From Verrucomicrobiales bacterium (lineage in GTDB: Bacteria > Verrucomicrobiota > Verrucomicrobiia > Limisphaerales > UBA9464): a stretch of 64,000 nucleotides of DNA. The position numbers were made by a program, and so were the translations under genes. The stretch is from contig JAIYBC010000033.1 in NCBI GenBank assembly GCA_027488845.1, positions 1-64,000 of the forward strand, given 5' to 3'. Position 1 is the stretch's first letter. Each line of letters opens with the position of its first letter. This document shows, in pieces, positions 8,558-16,537 of the stretch. A model generated the notes under the pieces. It worked only from the letters and a program-made list of their open reading frames with translations, did no database searches and was not told the DNA's origin.

Positions 8558-10279
8558 CTAGATCTTCACGTCGACGCCGGTGTCGCCGATCTTCGCCCAT
8601 TCGAGTCCGGCAAACGCCGGGACCTCGCGGGCCATCTGGTTGAAAAGGCCCTCGATGGTCGAGTAGCCGTTCTGTCCGGTCACGCCGTGCACGAGCTCGT
8701 GCAGGAACTCCCACTCGGCCCGGGCGTCGCCGGGGGCCTCGACGGCCTTCATGAACTTCTGCAGGCGTCCCTTCACGTTGACGAAGGTGCCCCGCTTCTC
8801 CGCGTGGGCGGCGCCCGGAAGGAGGTGGGTCGCCAGGGCGGTGGTCGCGTTGGGCAGGATGTCGCTGACGACCAGCGTCTCGAGCTTCGCGAGGGTCGCG
8901 GCCGGGATGCCGTGCTTCGTGACGTCCTCGCCGAAGACGACGAGCGTCTTGACGGTTCCGGCCTCGATGGCGGCGGCGATCTCCGGGATGCGGATGCCGG
9001 CCTCGGTGAACGAGATTCCGGTGAGGCGCGCGCCGTTGGAATTCGGGTTGCGGTCGGCGGCGACCAGCAGGCGGTCGGCCTCGCCTTCGCGGGCGACGGA
9101 ATCGGTCGTGGCACCGGTCTTCGCGGCCAGCTTCTTCAGCAGGTACAGCTCCTCGGTGGCCTGCCGGGCGGAGGCGACGACCGCGACGCTGCCCGCCGGG
9201 GCCTTGGAGAGGCGGGCGGTGAGGTCCTGCAGGGCGGCCGACCAGGTGGAACGGGTCCCGCGGACGAGCACCTCACGGAGCCGGTCGGCCCGGCCGATCC
9301 ACTTGTAGTTCAGGCGGCCGGAATCGCACATCCACGGGCCGTTGACCGCGTCGTTCTCGCGCGGTTCGTAGCGGTGCACGACCCCTTCGCGGGAGCCGAC
9401 GGTGATGTTGCAGCCGGTGCCGCAGGAGGTGCAGACGCTCTTGGATTCCTTGAGGAACCAGACGCGCATCTTGAAGCGGAAATCCTTCGACGTGAGCGCG
9501 CCCACCGGACAGAGGTCGACGGTGTTGAGCGTGTAGTTGTTGTCGAACTTGCCGGTCTCGAACGCGCTGATGGTGTTGTAGGAACCGCGGTTGACGATGC
9601 CGAGGGCGTCGTCGCCGGCGATGTCCTTGGAGAAGCGGATGCAGCGGGTGCAGAGCACGCAGCGCTCGTCGTCGAGAACGATGCGGGGTCCGAGGTCGAC
9701 CGCCTTGGGCTTGTGGACCTTGGCCTCGACGAAGCGGCTTCCGGCCTGTCCGTGCTGGACCGAGTACTCCTGGAGCTTGCACTCGCCGGCCTGGTCGCAG
9801 ATGGGGCAGTCCAGCGGGTGGTTGATGAGGAGCGATTCCAACACCGCCTCGCGCATCTGCAGGGTGGCCTTGGAATCGGCGTAGATCTCCATGCCCGGGG
9901 AGATCGGCGTGGCGCAGGCGATGGCGCCGCGGGGGGTGCCGGGTTCGTAGGGCAGGACCGACTTGGCGATCTTCGGGGAGCCGTCCTCGTTCAGGACGGG
10001 CTTCCGGGTCGCGGGATCCATCATCGGCGTGCCGAACTCGACGAGGCACATGCGGCAGTTGCCGGCGACGGGCAGCTTGTCGTGGTAGCAGTAGTGCGGG
10101 ATGTCCACGCCGGCACAACGGGCGGCCTGGAGCATCGTCGTCGGCTGGGGCTTGCCCTGCCAGTCGGGGTGGGTCTTCGGCACCTGGACGGTCTTGCCGT
10201 TGACCTTGACGGTCATGGTCTCGACCGGAGGCGGGGCCTGCGGGGCGGGGGCCGGAGCGGGTTGGGCGGGGGCGGACAT
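8558..10279 (-). CDS. nuoG: NADH-quinone oxidoreductase subunit G (short form)
   Basis: Iron-sulfur relay subunit of the complex I peripheral arm. The N-terminal half has the 2Fe-2S ferredoxin domain (CAGVDIPHYCYHDKL, NCRMC), the His/Cys motif HPLDCPICDQAGECKLQEY, and the pair CVLCTRC and VDLCPVGAL. A further cluster motif CTSCGTGCNITV follows. The molybdopterin-oxidoreductase-like C-terminal domain is much reduced: 573 residues in all, against roughly 700-900 in many homologues. The start is the ATG at 10279 (MSAPAQ); the frame is open to 10549 but that would overlap nuoF. A Pro/Ala-rich leader (about 20 residues) precedes the ferredoxin domain. It is 8 bases from nuoF. Confidence 0.95.
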   Translation of the reverse strand: MSAPAQPAPAPAPQAPPPVETMTVKVNGKTVQVPKTHPDWQGKPQPTTMLQAARCAGVDIPHYCYHDKLPVAGNCRMCLVEFGTPMMDPATRKPVLNEDGSPKIAKSVLPYEPGTPRGAIACATPISPGMEIYADSKATLQMREAVLESLLINHPLDCPICDQAGECKLQEYSVQHGQAGSRFVEAKVHKPKAVDLGPRIVLDDERCVLCTRCIRFSKDIAGDDALGIVNRGSYNTISAFETGKFDNNYTLNTVDLCPVGALTSKDFRFKMRVWFLKESKSVCTSCGTGCNITVGSREGVVHRYEPRENDAVNGPWMCDSGRLNYKWIGRADRLREVLVRGTRSTWSAALQDLTARLSKAPAGSVAVVASARQATEELYLLKKLAAKTGATTDSVAREGEADRLLVAADRNPNSNGARLTGISFTEAGIRIPEIAAAIEAGTVKTLVVFGEDVTKHGIPAATLAKLETLVVSDILPNATTALATHLLPGAAHAEKRGTFVNVKGRLQKFMKAVEAPGDARAEWEFLHELVHGVTGQNGYSTIEGLFNQMAREVPAFAGLEWAKIGDTGVDVKI

Positions 10280-10287
10280 CGCGGAAA

Positions 10288-11721
10288 TCAGTGATGGTTG
10301 GGGCTGGCGGCCATCTTGACGCCGTGCACGGGGCCGGCGCCTTGGGCGCGGGCGGCCTCGTCGGCGGCTCCCTTGGCCTCGAACTCGTCGCGGAACTTCT
10401 TCACGAAGCTGAGCACCGGCCAGGAGGCGGCCTCGCCGAAGGCGCAGATCGTCCGGCCTTGGATGTTCTGGGCAATGTGGGAGAGGTAGTCGGCGTCCGC
10501 CTTGCGTCCCTCGCCGTGGGCGAGTCGGTGGGTCGCCTTGGCCAGCCACAGCGCGCCCTCACGGCACGGGGTGCATTGGCCGCAGCTCTCATGCGCGTAG
10601 AATTCGGACAGGTTGCCGAGCGTCTCGACCATGCTCCGGGAATCGTCGAGCACGATCACCGCGCTCGAGCCGGACATCGTGCCGGCCTGCTGCAGGGAAT
10701 CGAAGTCGTACGGGAGATCCAGCAGCGGGACGTCGACCTTGGCCATCTGGCCGTCGGCGCCCTTGCGGTTCAGTTTGAAGACCTCGCCGGCCTTCAGGAC
10801 CTTGGAGGAGGAACCGCCGGGGATGATCGCCTTGAGCGTGCGTCCGGGGCGGAGGCCGCCGCCGAAGTTCGCGTCGTGGATCAGCTCGCCGAGGGTGACC
10901 TTGCCGACCTGGATCTCGTAGTAGCCGGGGCGCATCACGTCGCCGCTGAGGCTCACGATGCGGGTGCCGGTGTTGTTCGGCGTGCCCAGCTTCGCGTACT
11001 CGGCCGCGCCCATATTCACGATGTGGGTGACGTGGCAGAGCGTCTCCACGTTGTTCACGATCGTCGGGCACATGTAGAGCCCGAGGACGGCGGGGAAGTA
11101 GGGCGGCTTGATGCGGGGATAGGCCCGCTTGCCCTCGAGCGACTCGATGAGGCCGGTCTCCTCGCCGCAGATGTAGGCGCCGGCGCCGCGGTGGACGTGG
11201 ATCTCGAGGTCGTAGCCGGTGCCGAGGATGTTCTTGCCGAGGAATCCGTTCTCGCGGGCCTCCTTGAGGGCCTGGTTCAACAGGCGCGCGCCTTCGGGCA
11301 TCTCGCCGCGGATGTAGATGTAGGCGAGCTTCACGTCGTTGGCCCAGCACGAGATGATCATGCCCTCGACCAGCTGGTGCGGGTCCTTGTGGATGATCTG
11401 GCGGTCCTTGAACGTGCCCGGCTCGGACTCGTCGGCATTGCAGATCAGGTAGATCGGCTTGCCGCTGCGGCGGTCGACGAAGCTCCACTTGAGCCCGGCG
11501 GAGAAGCCGGCGCCGCCGCGGCCCCGGAGACCGGAGGCCTTGACGTCCTCGCGGACGACTTCCTGCGGAGAGAGCTTCTTGCCCTCGGCGAGTTCACGCA
11601 CCGGCGTGGCGAGCGCCTTCCTCAGGCCCGCGTATCCGCCATGACGCAGGTAGCACGCGATGTCCGGGGTGTAGCCCGGCTCGTCGATGTGCTTCGTGAT
11701 CAGTTTGAATTGTTCCGGCAT
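10288..11721 (-). CDS. nuoF: NADH-quinone oxidoreductase subunit F (NADH/FMN site)
   Basis: Subunit that binds NADH and FMN and carries cluster N3, where electrons enter complex I. The 477-residue product shows GLRGRGGAGFSAGLKWSF (FMN/NADH fold), CNADESEPGTFKDR, the loop YICGEETGLIESLEGKR, and the cluster ligands ESCGQCTPCREG with the distal Cys in GRTICAFGEAASWP. Full length for the family. ATG at 11721. Unlike other junctions in the cluster, 163 bases separate it from nuoE, and that gap holds a tRNA gene on the opposite strand. Confidence 0.97.
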   Translation of the reverse strand: MPEQFKLITKHIDEPGYTPDIACYLRHGGYAGLRKALATPVRELAEGKKLSPQEVVREDVKASGLRGRGGAGFSAGLKWSFVDRRSGKPIYLICNADESEPGTFKDRQIIHKDPHQLVEGMIISCWANDVKLAYIYIRGEMPEGARLLNQALKEARENGFLGKNILGTGYDLEIHVHRGAGAYICGEETGLIESLEGKRAYPRIKPPYFPAVLGLYMCPTIVNNVETLCHVTHIVNMGAAEYAKLGTPNNTGTRIVSLSGDVMRPGYYEIQVGKVTLGELIHDANFGGGLRPGRTLKAIIPGGSSSKVLKAGEVFKLNRKGADGQMAKVDVPLLDLPYDFDSLQQAGTMSGSSAVIVLDDSRSMVETLGNLSEFYAHESCGQCTPCREGALWLAKATHRLAHGEGRKADADYLSHIAQNIQGRTICAFGEAASWPVLSFVKKFRDEFEAKGAADEAARAQGAGPVHGVKMAASPNHH

Positions 11722-11775
11722 GGCAGTGCTTGACTGTGTGACGATTCTACCTAGCTTCTCCCGCGCTTACCGGCC

Positions 11776-11849
11776 TGCCCGATGGTGTAATGGTAGCACA
11801 ACAGTCTCTGAATCTGTTTGTCATGGTTCGAATCCATGTCGGGCAACCA
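11776..11849 (+). tRNA. trnQ: tRNA-Gln (anticodon CTG), antisense inside the nuo operon
   Basis: A complete cloverleaf can be read. The acceptor stem TGCCCGA pairs with TCGGGCA, the D-arm is GTGT-AATGGTA-GCAC, and the T-arm is CATGG-TTCGAAT-CCATG with a four-base variable loop. The anticodon loop CTCTGAA gives anticodon CTG, which reads CAG. The anticodon stem has one T-T mismatch next to the loop. Discriminator A and a genomically encoded CCA (11847-11849) complete the 3' end. The gene sits in the 163-base gap between nuoE and nuoF but on the other strand, so a nuo transcript would contain its antisense. Assignment by eye; a covariance-model scan would confirm. Confidence 0.95.
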
Positions 11850-11884
11850 CCTCAAAAGGCCGGATTTCCAAGCGAAGCTCCCCT

Positions 11885-12376
11885 TCAGGCCGCCTTCCCC
11901 TTCTGAAGGATCGCGTCCGCATCCGCGGACGAGACCTTGTGGTGGAGCTCCTCGTTGACCAGGACGACCGGGGCCGTGCCGCAGCTCGCGAGGCATTCGA
12001 CGAACTCGACCGTGAACTTTCCGTCCGGCGTCGTCTGCGGCGCGTGTGCGTGCGGATCCAGTCCGAGCCTGGAGCAGAAACGCTCCCGGAGCTCGCCGCT
12101 GCCCTGCAGGGCGCAGCTCAACGTGCGGCAGACCTTGACGTGCGTCTTCCCGAGCGGCTCCTGACGGAACATCGGGTAGAACGTCACCAGTTCGTACACG
12201 TTGATCGGCTGCAGGCCCAACTTGCGGGCGGTCCACTCCACGGCGTCCTTGGAGACGTATCCGAAGTGCTCCTGCAGCGCGTGCAGGAACATGAGCGACG
12301 CGCTCCGCTTGACCGGGTAGTGCGTCGTGATCTCGTCGAGCTCGGACTCGAGATGGCTGGGAACGGTGAAACTCAT
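11885..12376 (-). CDS. nuoE: NADH-quinone oxidoreductase subunit E ([2Fe-2S])
   Basis: 24-kDa-type subunit of the NADH dehydrogenase module, partner of NuoF, carrying cluster N1a. The thioredoxin-like fold has all four ligands: Cys83 and Cys88 (CRTLSC) with Cys128 and Cys132 (CLASC). The N-terminal helical part includes PVKRSASLMFLHALQEHFGYVS, typical of the family. 163 residues, normal length. ATG at 12376, 12 bases after the nuoD stop. The stop at 11885 is followed by the antisense tRNA-Gln, so transcription into nuoF must pass through the tRNA gene unless nuoF has its own promoter. Confidence 0.97.
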   Translation of the reverse strand: MSFTVPSHLESELDEITTHYPVKRSASLMFLHALQEHFGYVSKDAVEWTARKLGLQPINVYELVTFYPMFRQEPLGKTHVKVCRTLSCALQGSGELRERFCSRLGLDPHAHAPQTTPDGKFTVEFVECLASCGTAPVVLVNEELHHKVSSADADAILQKGKAA

Positions 12377-12388
12377 CGTCGGAATTCC

Positions 12389-13672
12389 TTATCGGTCACA
12401 CTCGCCCATCACGAAATCGAACGAGCCGAGGATCGACACGATGTCGCTCATCATGTGGCCTGGCAGCACCTCGGGCAGGATGCCGAGGTTCACGAACGAC
12501 GGGGCCCGGATCTTCAGCCGGTAGGGCGTGCCGCCACCGCGGCTGTGGATGTAGAAGCCGAGTTCCCCCTTCGGGTTCTCGGCTCCGAAATAGACCTCGC
12601 CCGGAGGCGCGTTGACCCCCTGGGTCACGATCATGAACTGGTGGATCAGCTCCTCCATGCCCGTCAGCACCTTGGTCTTCGGAGGCAAGGTGACCTTGCC
12701 GTCCTGGATGCTGACCGGTTCCCGCGACGCGTTGTCGGCCCCACCGGGGATGCGGTCGAGGCACTGGCGCAGGATCCGGACGCTCTGGCGCATCTCCTCC
12801 ATGCGGACGAGATAACGGTCGTAGCAATCGCCCACGGAACCCACCGGGACGTCGAACTCGAGGTCCTTGTAGACGAGGTAGGGGTTGGCCTTGCGGACGT
12901 CGTAGTCCACACCGCTGCCCCGCAGGTTCGGACCCGTGAGGCCGTAGTCGATGGCCAGCTGACGTGAAATGACGCCGACGTCGCGGGTGCGGTCCACGAA
13001 GATGCGGTTGCGGGTCAGCAACGTCTCGGACTCGGCGATGTTGAGAACGACCTCGTCGAGGAACTTGCGGACCGCCTGGATCCATCCCGGCGGACAGTCG
13101 CGGGTCAGGCCGCCCACCCGCGTGTAGCTGGTGGTGAAGCGGGCGCCGGTCAGCGACTCGCACAGATTGTAGATCTTCTCCCGCTCGGTGAAGGTGTGGA
13201 GGAAGACCGTCAGCGCGCCGACGTCCATCGCGAACGCGCCCAGGCCGAGCAGGTGGGCCGAGATGCGGGCCAGCTCGCAGCAGATGACCCGCAGGTACTG
13301 ACCGCGCGGCGGGATCGCGCCGTCGATGCCCATCAGCTTCTCGACGGCGAGGACGTAGGCGACGTTGTTCGCGAGCGGTGCGAGGTAGTCCAACCGGTCC
13401 GTGTAGGGCACGAACTGGTTGTAGGTCATGTTCTCGGCGATCTTCTCGTCGCCCCGATGGAGGTAGCCGACGTCGGGAATCGCCTTGGTGATGGTCTCAC
13501 CGTCCATCTCCACCAGGATCCGCAACACGCCGTGCGTGGACGGATGCGACGGGCCCATGTTGAGCACGAGCTTGTCGCCCTTGAGATCCTGGATGTCGTC
13601 GTCGGAGGCGGCCGCCACCGCGGCGGAAGCACGGGCCGCGGGGTCCTTGAATTCGATGGTCTGCGTGGCCAT
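12389..13672 (-). CDS. nuoD: NADH-quinone oxidoreductase subunit D
   Basis: 49-kDa-type subunit, related to the [NiFe]-hydrogenase large subunit, that forms the quinone site with NuoB. The 427-residue protein shows LNMGPSHPSTHGVLRILVEMDGE, the quinone-site loop GYLHRGDEK, and the C-terminal GYMGECDR-type ending (here FVMGECDR), which is the diagnostic end of NuoD. The hydrogenase nickel cysteines are absent, as expected. A 25-residue Ala-rich leader precedes homology. ATG at 13672, only 3 bases after the nuoC stop. nuoC and nuoD are separate genes here, not fused as in E. coli. Confidence 0.97.
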   Translation of the reverse strand: MATQTIEFKDPAARASAAVAAASDDDIQDLKGDKLVLNMGPSHPSTHGVLRILVEMDGETITKAIPDVGYLHRGDEKIAENMTYNQFVPYTDRLDYLAPLANNVAYVLAVEKLMGIDGAIPPRGQYLRVICCELARISAHLLGLGAFAMDVGALTVFLHTFTEREKIYNLCESLTGARFTTSYTRVGGLTRDCPPGWIQAVRKFLDEVVLNIAESETLLTRNRIFVDRTRDVGVISRQLAIDYGLTGPNLRGSGVDYDVRKANPYLVYKDLEFDVPVGSVGDCYDRYLVRMEEMRQSVRILRQCLDRIPGGADNASREPVSIQDGKVTLPPKTKVLTGMEELIHQFMIVTQGVNAPPGEVYFGAENPKGELGFYIHSRGGGTPYRLKIRAPSFVNLGILPEVLPGHMMSDIVSILGSFDFVMGECDR

Positions 13673-13675
13673 GGC

Positions 13676-14257
13676 TTACTCTTCGGGATTCCGGACGCGG
13701 GGTTCGCGGGCGATGGCGTCCTTGCCGCCGGCCACGGTGACGAAAGGTCCGCCCTCGAGGGGCGCGGACCGGGTGAAGGCGACCTCGGGCAATTCGGTGG
13801 GCTTGCCCGCCAGCGGGAAGTCCTTGCGCAGCGGGAAGTACGGATAGCCGTCCCACATCAGGATGCGCCGCAGGTCCGGATGACCCGAGAACCGGATGCC
13901 CATCATGTCGTAGACCTCGCGCTCATGCCAATCGGCCGTGCGCCACACACCGCAAACGGTGGGAACCTCCGACGACTCCTCTCCGACCGAGGTCTTGAGA
14001 CGCAGGTGGGCGTGGTGCCCGGTGCCGTAGAGTTCATAGACCACGGTCCAGCGGGGATCCTCGCCGTAGTTGTCGATGCTGCTGAGGTCCAACAACATGT
14101 CGAAGCCGAGGGTGCCTTTGGCAAACTGGCAGACCTCGACGATCCGGCCCGGGTCGGAAACGGTGAGGGTCGCCTCGCCGCGGAATTCGACCGGGGCGGA
14201 CAACAACTCGCCGAACTTCTCGCGAAGCTGGTTCGCGAATTCAATGGGTGTGGCCAC
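13676..14257 (-). CDS. nuoC: NADH-quinone oxidoreductase subunit C
   Basis: 30-kDa-type subunit of the complex I connecting module, 193 residues. Recognisable segments are LDLSSIDNYGEDPRWTVVYEL in the middle and the signature HEREVYDMMGIRFSGHPDLRRILMWDGYPYFPLRKDFPL near the C-terminus. The start is a GTG at 14257, since the frame begins MATPIEFANQLREKF and no in-frame ATG gives the family N-terminus. The C-terminal tail (about 30 residues, Arg/Glu-rich) extends beyond the conserved core. Twelve bases separate it from nuoB and three from nuoD, so translational coupling with nuoD is likely. Confidence 0.96.
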   Translation of the reverse strand: MATPIEFANQLREKFGELLSAPVEFRGEATLTVSDPGRIVEVCQFAKGTLGFDMLLDLSSIDNYGEDPRWTVVYELYGTGHHAHLRLKTSVGEESSEVPTVCGVWRTADWHEREVYDMMGIRFSGHPDLRRILMWDGYPYFPLRKDFPLAGKPTELPEVAFTRSAPLEGGPFVTVAGGKDAIAREPRVRNPEE

Positions 14258-14269
14258 GAAATCTCTTGG

Positions 14270-14872
14270 TTAACGTTGAAGGACCTCGCCGCGTTCTCCG
14301 AGTTCGATGCCCAAGGAGCCATACTTCTCCGGGGCGGCATCGCGCTTCAGGTCGCGGGTGATGGTTTCCTTGCCGACCTTGTTCTGCAGGCGGATCAAGG
14401 CGTCGAGAAGGGCTTCCGGCCGGGGCGGACATCCGGCCACGTACACGTCCACGGGAAGGATGTTGTCGACGCCTTGGAGCACCGCGTAGCTGCGGTACAT
14501 GCCACCGGTCGAGGCGCAGGCGCCCATGGCGATCACCCACTTGGGTTCGGCCATCTGCTCGTAGATGCGCCGGACGGCCAGGGCCATCTTGTAGGTGACC
14601 GTACCGGCCACGATCATCACGTCGGACTGCCGGGGCGAGAAACGCATCACCTCGGAACCGAAGCGGGAGATGTCGAACCGGCTGGCACCGACGGCCATCA
14701 GCTCGATGCCGCAGCAGGCCAGACCCATCGGCATCGGCCACAGCGAGTTCTTTCGGAACCAGTTCAGCGCCGCATCGACGGTGGTGTGGACGACTTCACC
14801 CTCGATCTTCGAGTTGTATCCGAATTCCGCGGTGGACGGACCACGGCCGGAGGCTGGGGAGGAGACATCCAT
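14270..14872 (-). CDS. nuoB: NADH-quinone oxidoreductase subunit B (cluster N2)
   Basis: Carries the terminal [4Fe-4S] cluster N2, which reduces quinone. All four cysteines are present: the tandem pair in LACCGIELM, one in [13 protein letters not shown] and one in [14 protein letters not shown]. 200 residues from the ATG at 14872; a TTG three codons further upstream (14881) is possible but less likely. This is the first gene of the cluster. nuoA, normally just upstream, is absent: the next gene upstream, 125 bases away, is aat. A CRP/FNR-like palindrome and a candidate promoter lie in that gap. Confidence 0.97.
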   Translation of the reverse strand: MDVSSPASGRGPSTAEFGYNSKIEGEVVHTTVDAALNWFRKNSLWPMPMGLACCGIELMAVGASRFDISRFGSEVMRFSPRQSDVMIVAGTVTYKMALAVRRIYEQMAEPKWVIAMGACASTGGMYRSYAVLQGVDNILPVDVYVAGCPPRPEALLDALIRLQNKVGKETITRDLKRDAAPEKYGSLGIELGERGEVLQR

Positions 14873-14947
14873 AAAAGACAAGGGACGGGGAGGAATCCCC
14901 GGGACGGGGCGAAACTATGTTTGCGTCTCCCGGAGCGGCAAGAGGGT

Positions 14948-14967
14948 TTTGTGAAGTTTTTCACAAA
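14948..14967. promoter_or_regulatory. CRP/FNR-type palindrome upstream of the nuo operon
   Basis: Perfect inverted repeat TTTGTGAA-N4-TTCACAAA, which contains the exact CRP/FNR-family core TGTGA-N6-TCACA. It lies 76 bases upstream of the nuoB ATG within the 125-base nuoB-aat gap. On the minus strand a plausible sigma-70 promoter follows it: TTGCCG, 16 bases, CATAGT. The same palindrome, with seven of the arm bases identical, occurs upstream of atpB. The regulator is not in the window; binding is inferred from the motif alone. Confidence 0.65.
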
Positions 14968-14997
14968 GTCCCGCAAGTCACCGACAACGGGTGGCAA

Positions 14998-15654
14998 TCA
15001 GCCGAAACGGCACGGGGTCTCCACCGCCACGGCCAGGCGCTTCAGGTACTCCGTCCGGGGAATCTCGTGGGCACCCAACTGACGCGTGGTCGGAGTGAGC
15101 ATCTGGGTGTCGAACAGCCGGTAGCCCCGCTCGGCCAACCGGCGCTCCAGATGCACCAGTGCCACCTTCGAGGCGTCGTCGGCCCGATGGAACATCGATT
15201 CCCCGGCGAAGAAGGCCCCGATCGAGACACCGTAGATGCCGCCGACCAGGACGCCGTCCTTCCAACACTCCACGCTGTGGGCGTGTCCCGCCCGGGCGAG
15301 GGCGTTGTAGGCATGGATGAAGGCGTCGGAGATCCAGCAGGCCGATTCCCGCCGGGGAACCATGGCGCAGCATCGGATCACCGAGTCGAACGCCTTGTCG
15401 TAGGTGACTTCGTACGGCGCCTTCTTCAGCGTGCGCGCGAGCGAGCGTCCGATGTGGAGGCCTCCGATCTCGAAGACGGCGCGGGGTTCGGGGCTCCACC
15501 AGGTGATGGGTTCCGCCGACCACGGGAAGAGCCCGCTCCGGTAGGCGAGCAACATCCGGGGAACCGTGAGGTCTCCACCCACCGCAACCAGTCCGTCATC
15601 CCGGGACTTGCGGGGATCCGGAAACCAGAGCCGTTCGTCGAGGAAGGTCACCAT
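14998..15654 (-). CDS. aat: leucyl/phenylalanyl-tRNA--protein transferase
   Basis: Transfers Leu or Phe from aminoacyl-tRNA to N-terminal Arg/Lys of proteins, creating bacterial N-degrons in the cytoplasm. The 218-residue product matches the family throughout: YRSGLFPWS near residue 40, [22 protein letters not shown], a central [29 protein letters not shown] stretch, and the end [13 protein letters not shown]-like (here [16 protein letters not shown]). ATG at 15654. It is the third gene of a minus-strand operon, 6 bases after a DUF2017 gene that overlaps clpS. That places the enzyme making N-degrons with the adaptor that recognises them. Confidence 0.96.
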   Translation of the reverse strand: [218 protein letters not shown]

Positions 15655-15660
15655 GCGGAT

Positions 15661-16131
15661 TCACTCCGGATCCAATCCCCGCAGGACGACGTTCAGGAAG
15701 CGGCCCGAGAGCTCGAGGATCCAATGGTCGAGGAACTCCACCGTACCGGGGACCGCCTCGACACGATCCTCTTCGCCGACAGGACATCCGAGACGTTCCC
15801 AGGCACCGATCCGGATCTCGTTCAAGGACTGGAGCAGCATCTCGGTCTGATCGGGATCCAGGGTCCACCGGTGGCCTTCGTCGGCGGCGATGCACAGGAC
15901 CGGGTCCCTCAGGGATCCGGTGAGCACGCGATGGTTGCCGGCCCGGCCTTCCTCGAGGCGCTCGGCGAGGTCGGCACGGTAACGGGCGTCGAGTCCGGGG
16001 GATTGCCGGCTGAGCCCCGGCGTGCGTCCAGGCCGCGTGATCGCCGCCTCGAACAACAACAGCAGCAGATCCCTCTGGCCCGAACGCAGGTGCCAGACCG
16101 TCGTGCCGTGTTCCCTGGAAAGCAGTCTCAC
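15661..16131 (-). CDS. DUF2017-like protein between clpS and aat
   Basis: A 156-residue cytoplasmic protein of unknown biochemical role. The segment TLDPDQTEMLLQSLNEIRIGAWERLG resembles the helical core of DUF2017, a family that in Actinobacteria sits directly after clpS. A second conserved-looking block is VEFLDHWILELSGRFLNVVL at the C-terminus. It begins with GTG at 16131, overlapping the clpS stop by four bases (GTGA), so the two are probably translationally coupled. The aat gene follows 6 bases on. The context argues for a part in N-degron handling; the family match is by eye and only moderately certain. Confidence 0.75.
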   Translation of the reverse strand: MRLLSREHGTTVWHLRSGQRDLLLLLFEAAITRPGRTPGLSRQSPGLDARYRADLAERLEEGRAGNHRVLTGSLRDPVLCIAADEGHRWTLDPDQTEMLLQSLNEIRIGAWERLGCPVGEEDRVEAVPGTVEFLDHWILELSGRFLNVVLRGLDPE

Positions 16132-16427
16132 GCGTCCTGTTCCACCGTGGCGTTCAGCGAATAGCCCTGCAAGGCGTGGACATGGAACTCCGCCCTCTCG
16201 AAGTCCTCGCGGACCAACACGCTCTTCCCCTTCTCGTGCACCTCCATCATGTGGCGCTCCGCCTTCGCGCGGTCCCAGCCGAAGACCTTCTGGAAGACAT
16301 GGGTCACGTAGTTCATCAGGTTCACGGGGTCGTCCCAGCAGACGACCAGGTAACCCGGTTCCTTCGCGGTCTTGGCCTCCGGATCGGTGTCGATCGCGGG
16401 TGCCGGATTCTCGGTGGTTCCCGCCAT
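16128..16427 (-). CDS. clpS: ClpS adaptor protein
   Basis: Adaptor that binds N-degron substrates and hands them to ClpA/ClpC-type unfoldases. The 99-residue protein has an unstructured 25-residue N-terminal arm and then the folded domain: LVVCWDDPVNLMNYVTHVFQKVFG, AERHMMEVHEKGKSVL and ERAEFHVHALQGYSLNATVE. These match the ClpS pocket, including the Asp pair near the start of the domain and His-rich helix 2. The start is the ATG at 16427 (MAGTTENP); longer in-frame starts add no homology. First gene of clpS-DUF2017-aat. The divergent kinase gene starts 111 bases away. Confidence 0.95.
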   Translation of the reverse strand: MAGTTENPAPAIDTDPEAKTAKEPGYLVVCWDDPVNLMNYVTHVFQKVFGWDRAKAERHMMEVHEKGKSVLVREDFERAEFHVHALQGYSLNATVEQDA

Positions 16428-16537
16428 GGCGTAGACACTAGTGGGATGCCTCCGGCCGACAAGGGCGCGGAAACCCGAACCTCGGGAACTCGGTTTCTGC
16501 GTGTTCCGACCTCCCTCATCCCACAGGATCACGACGC

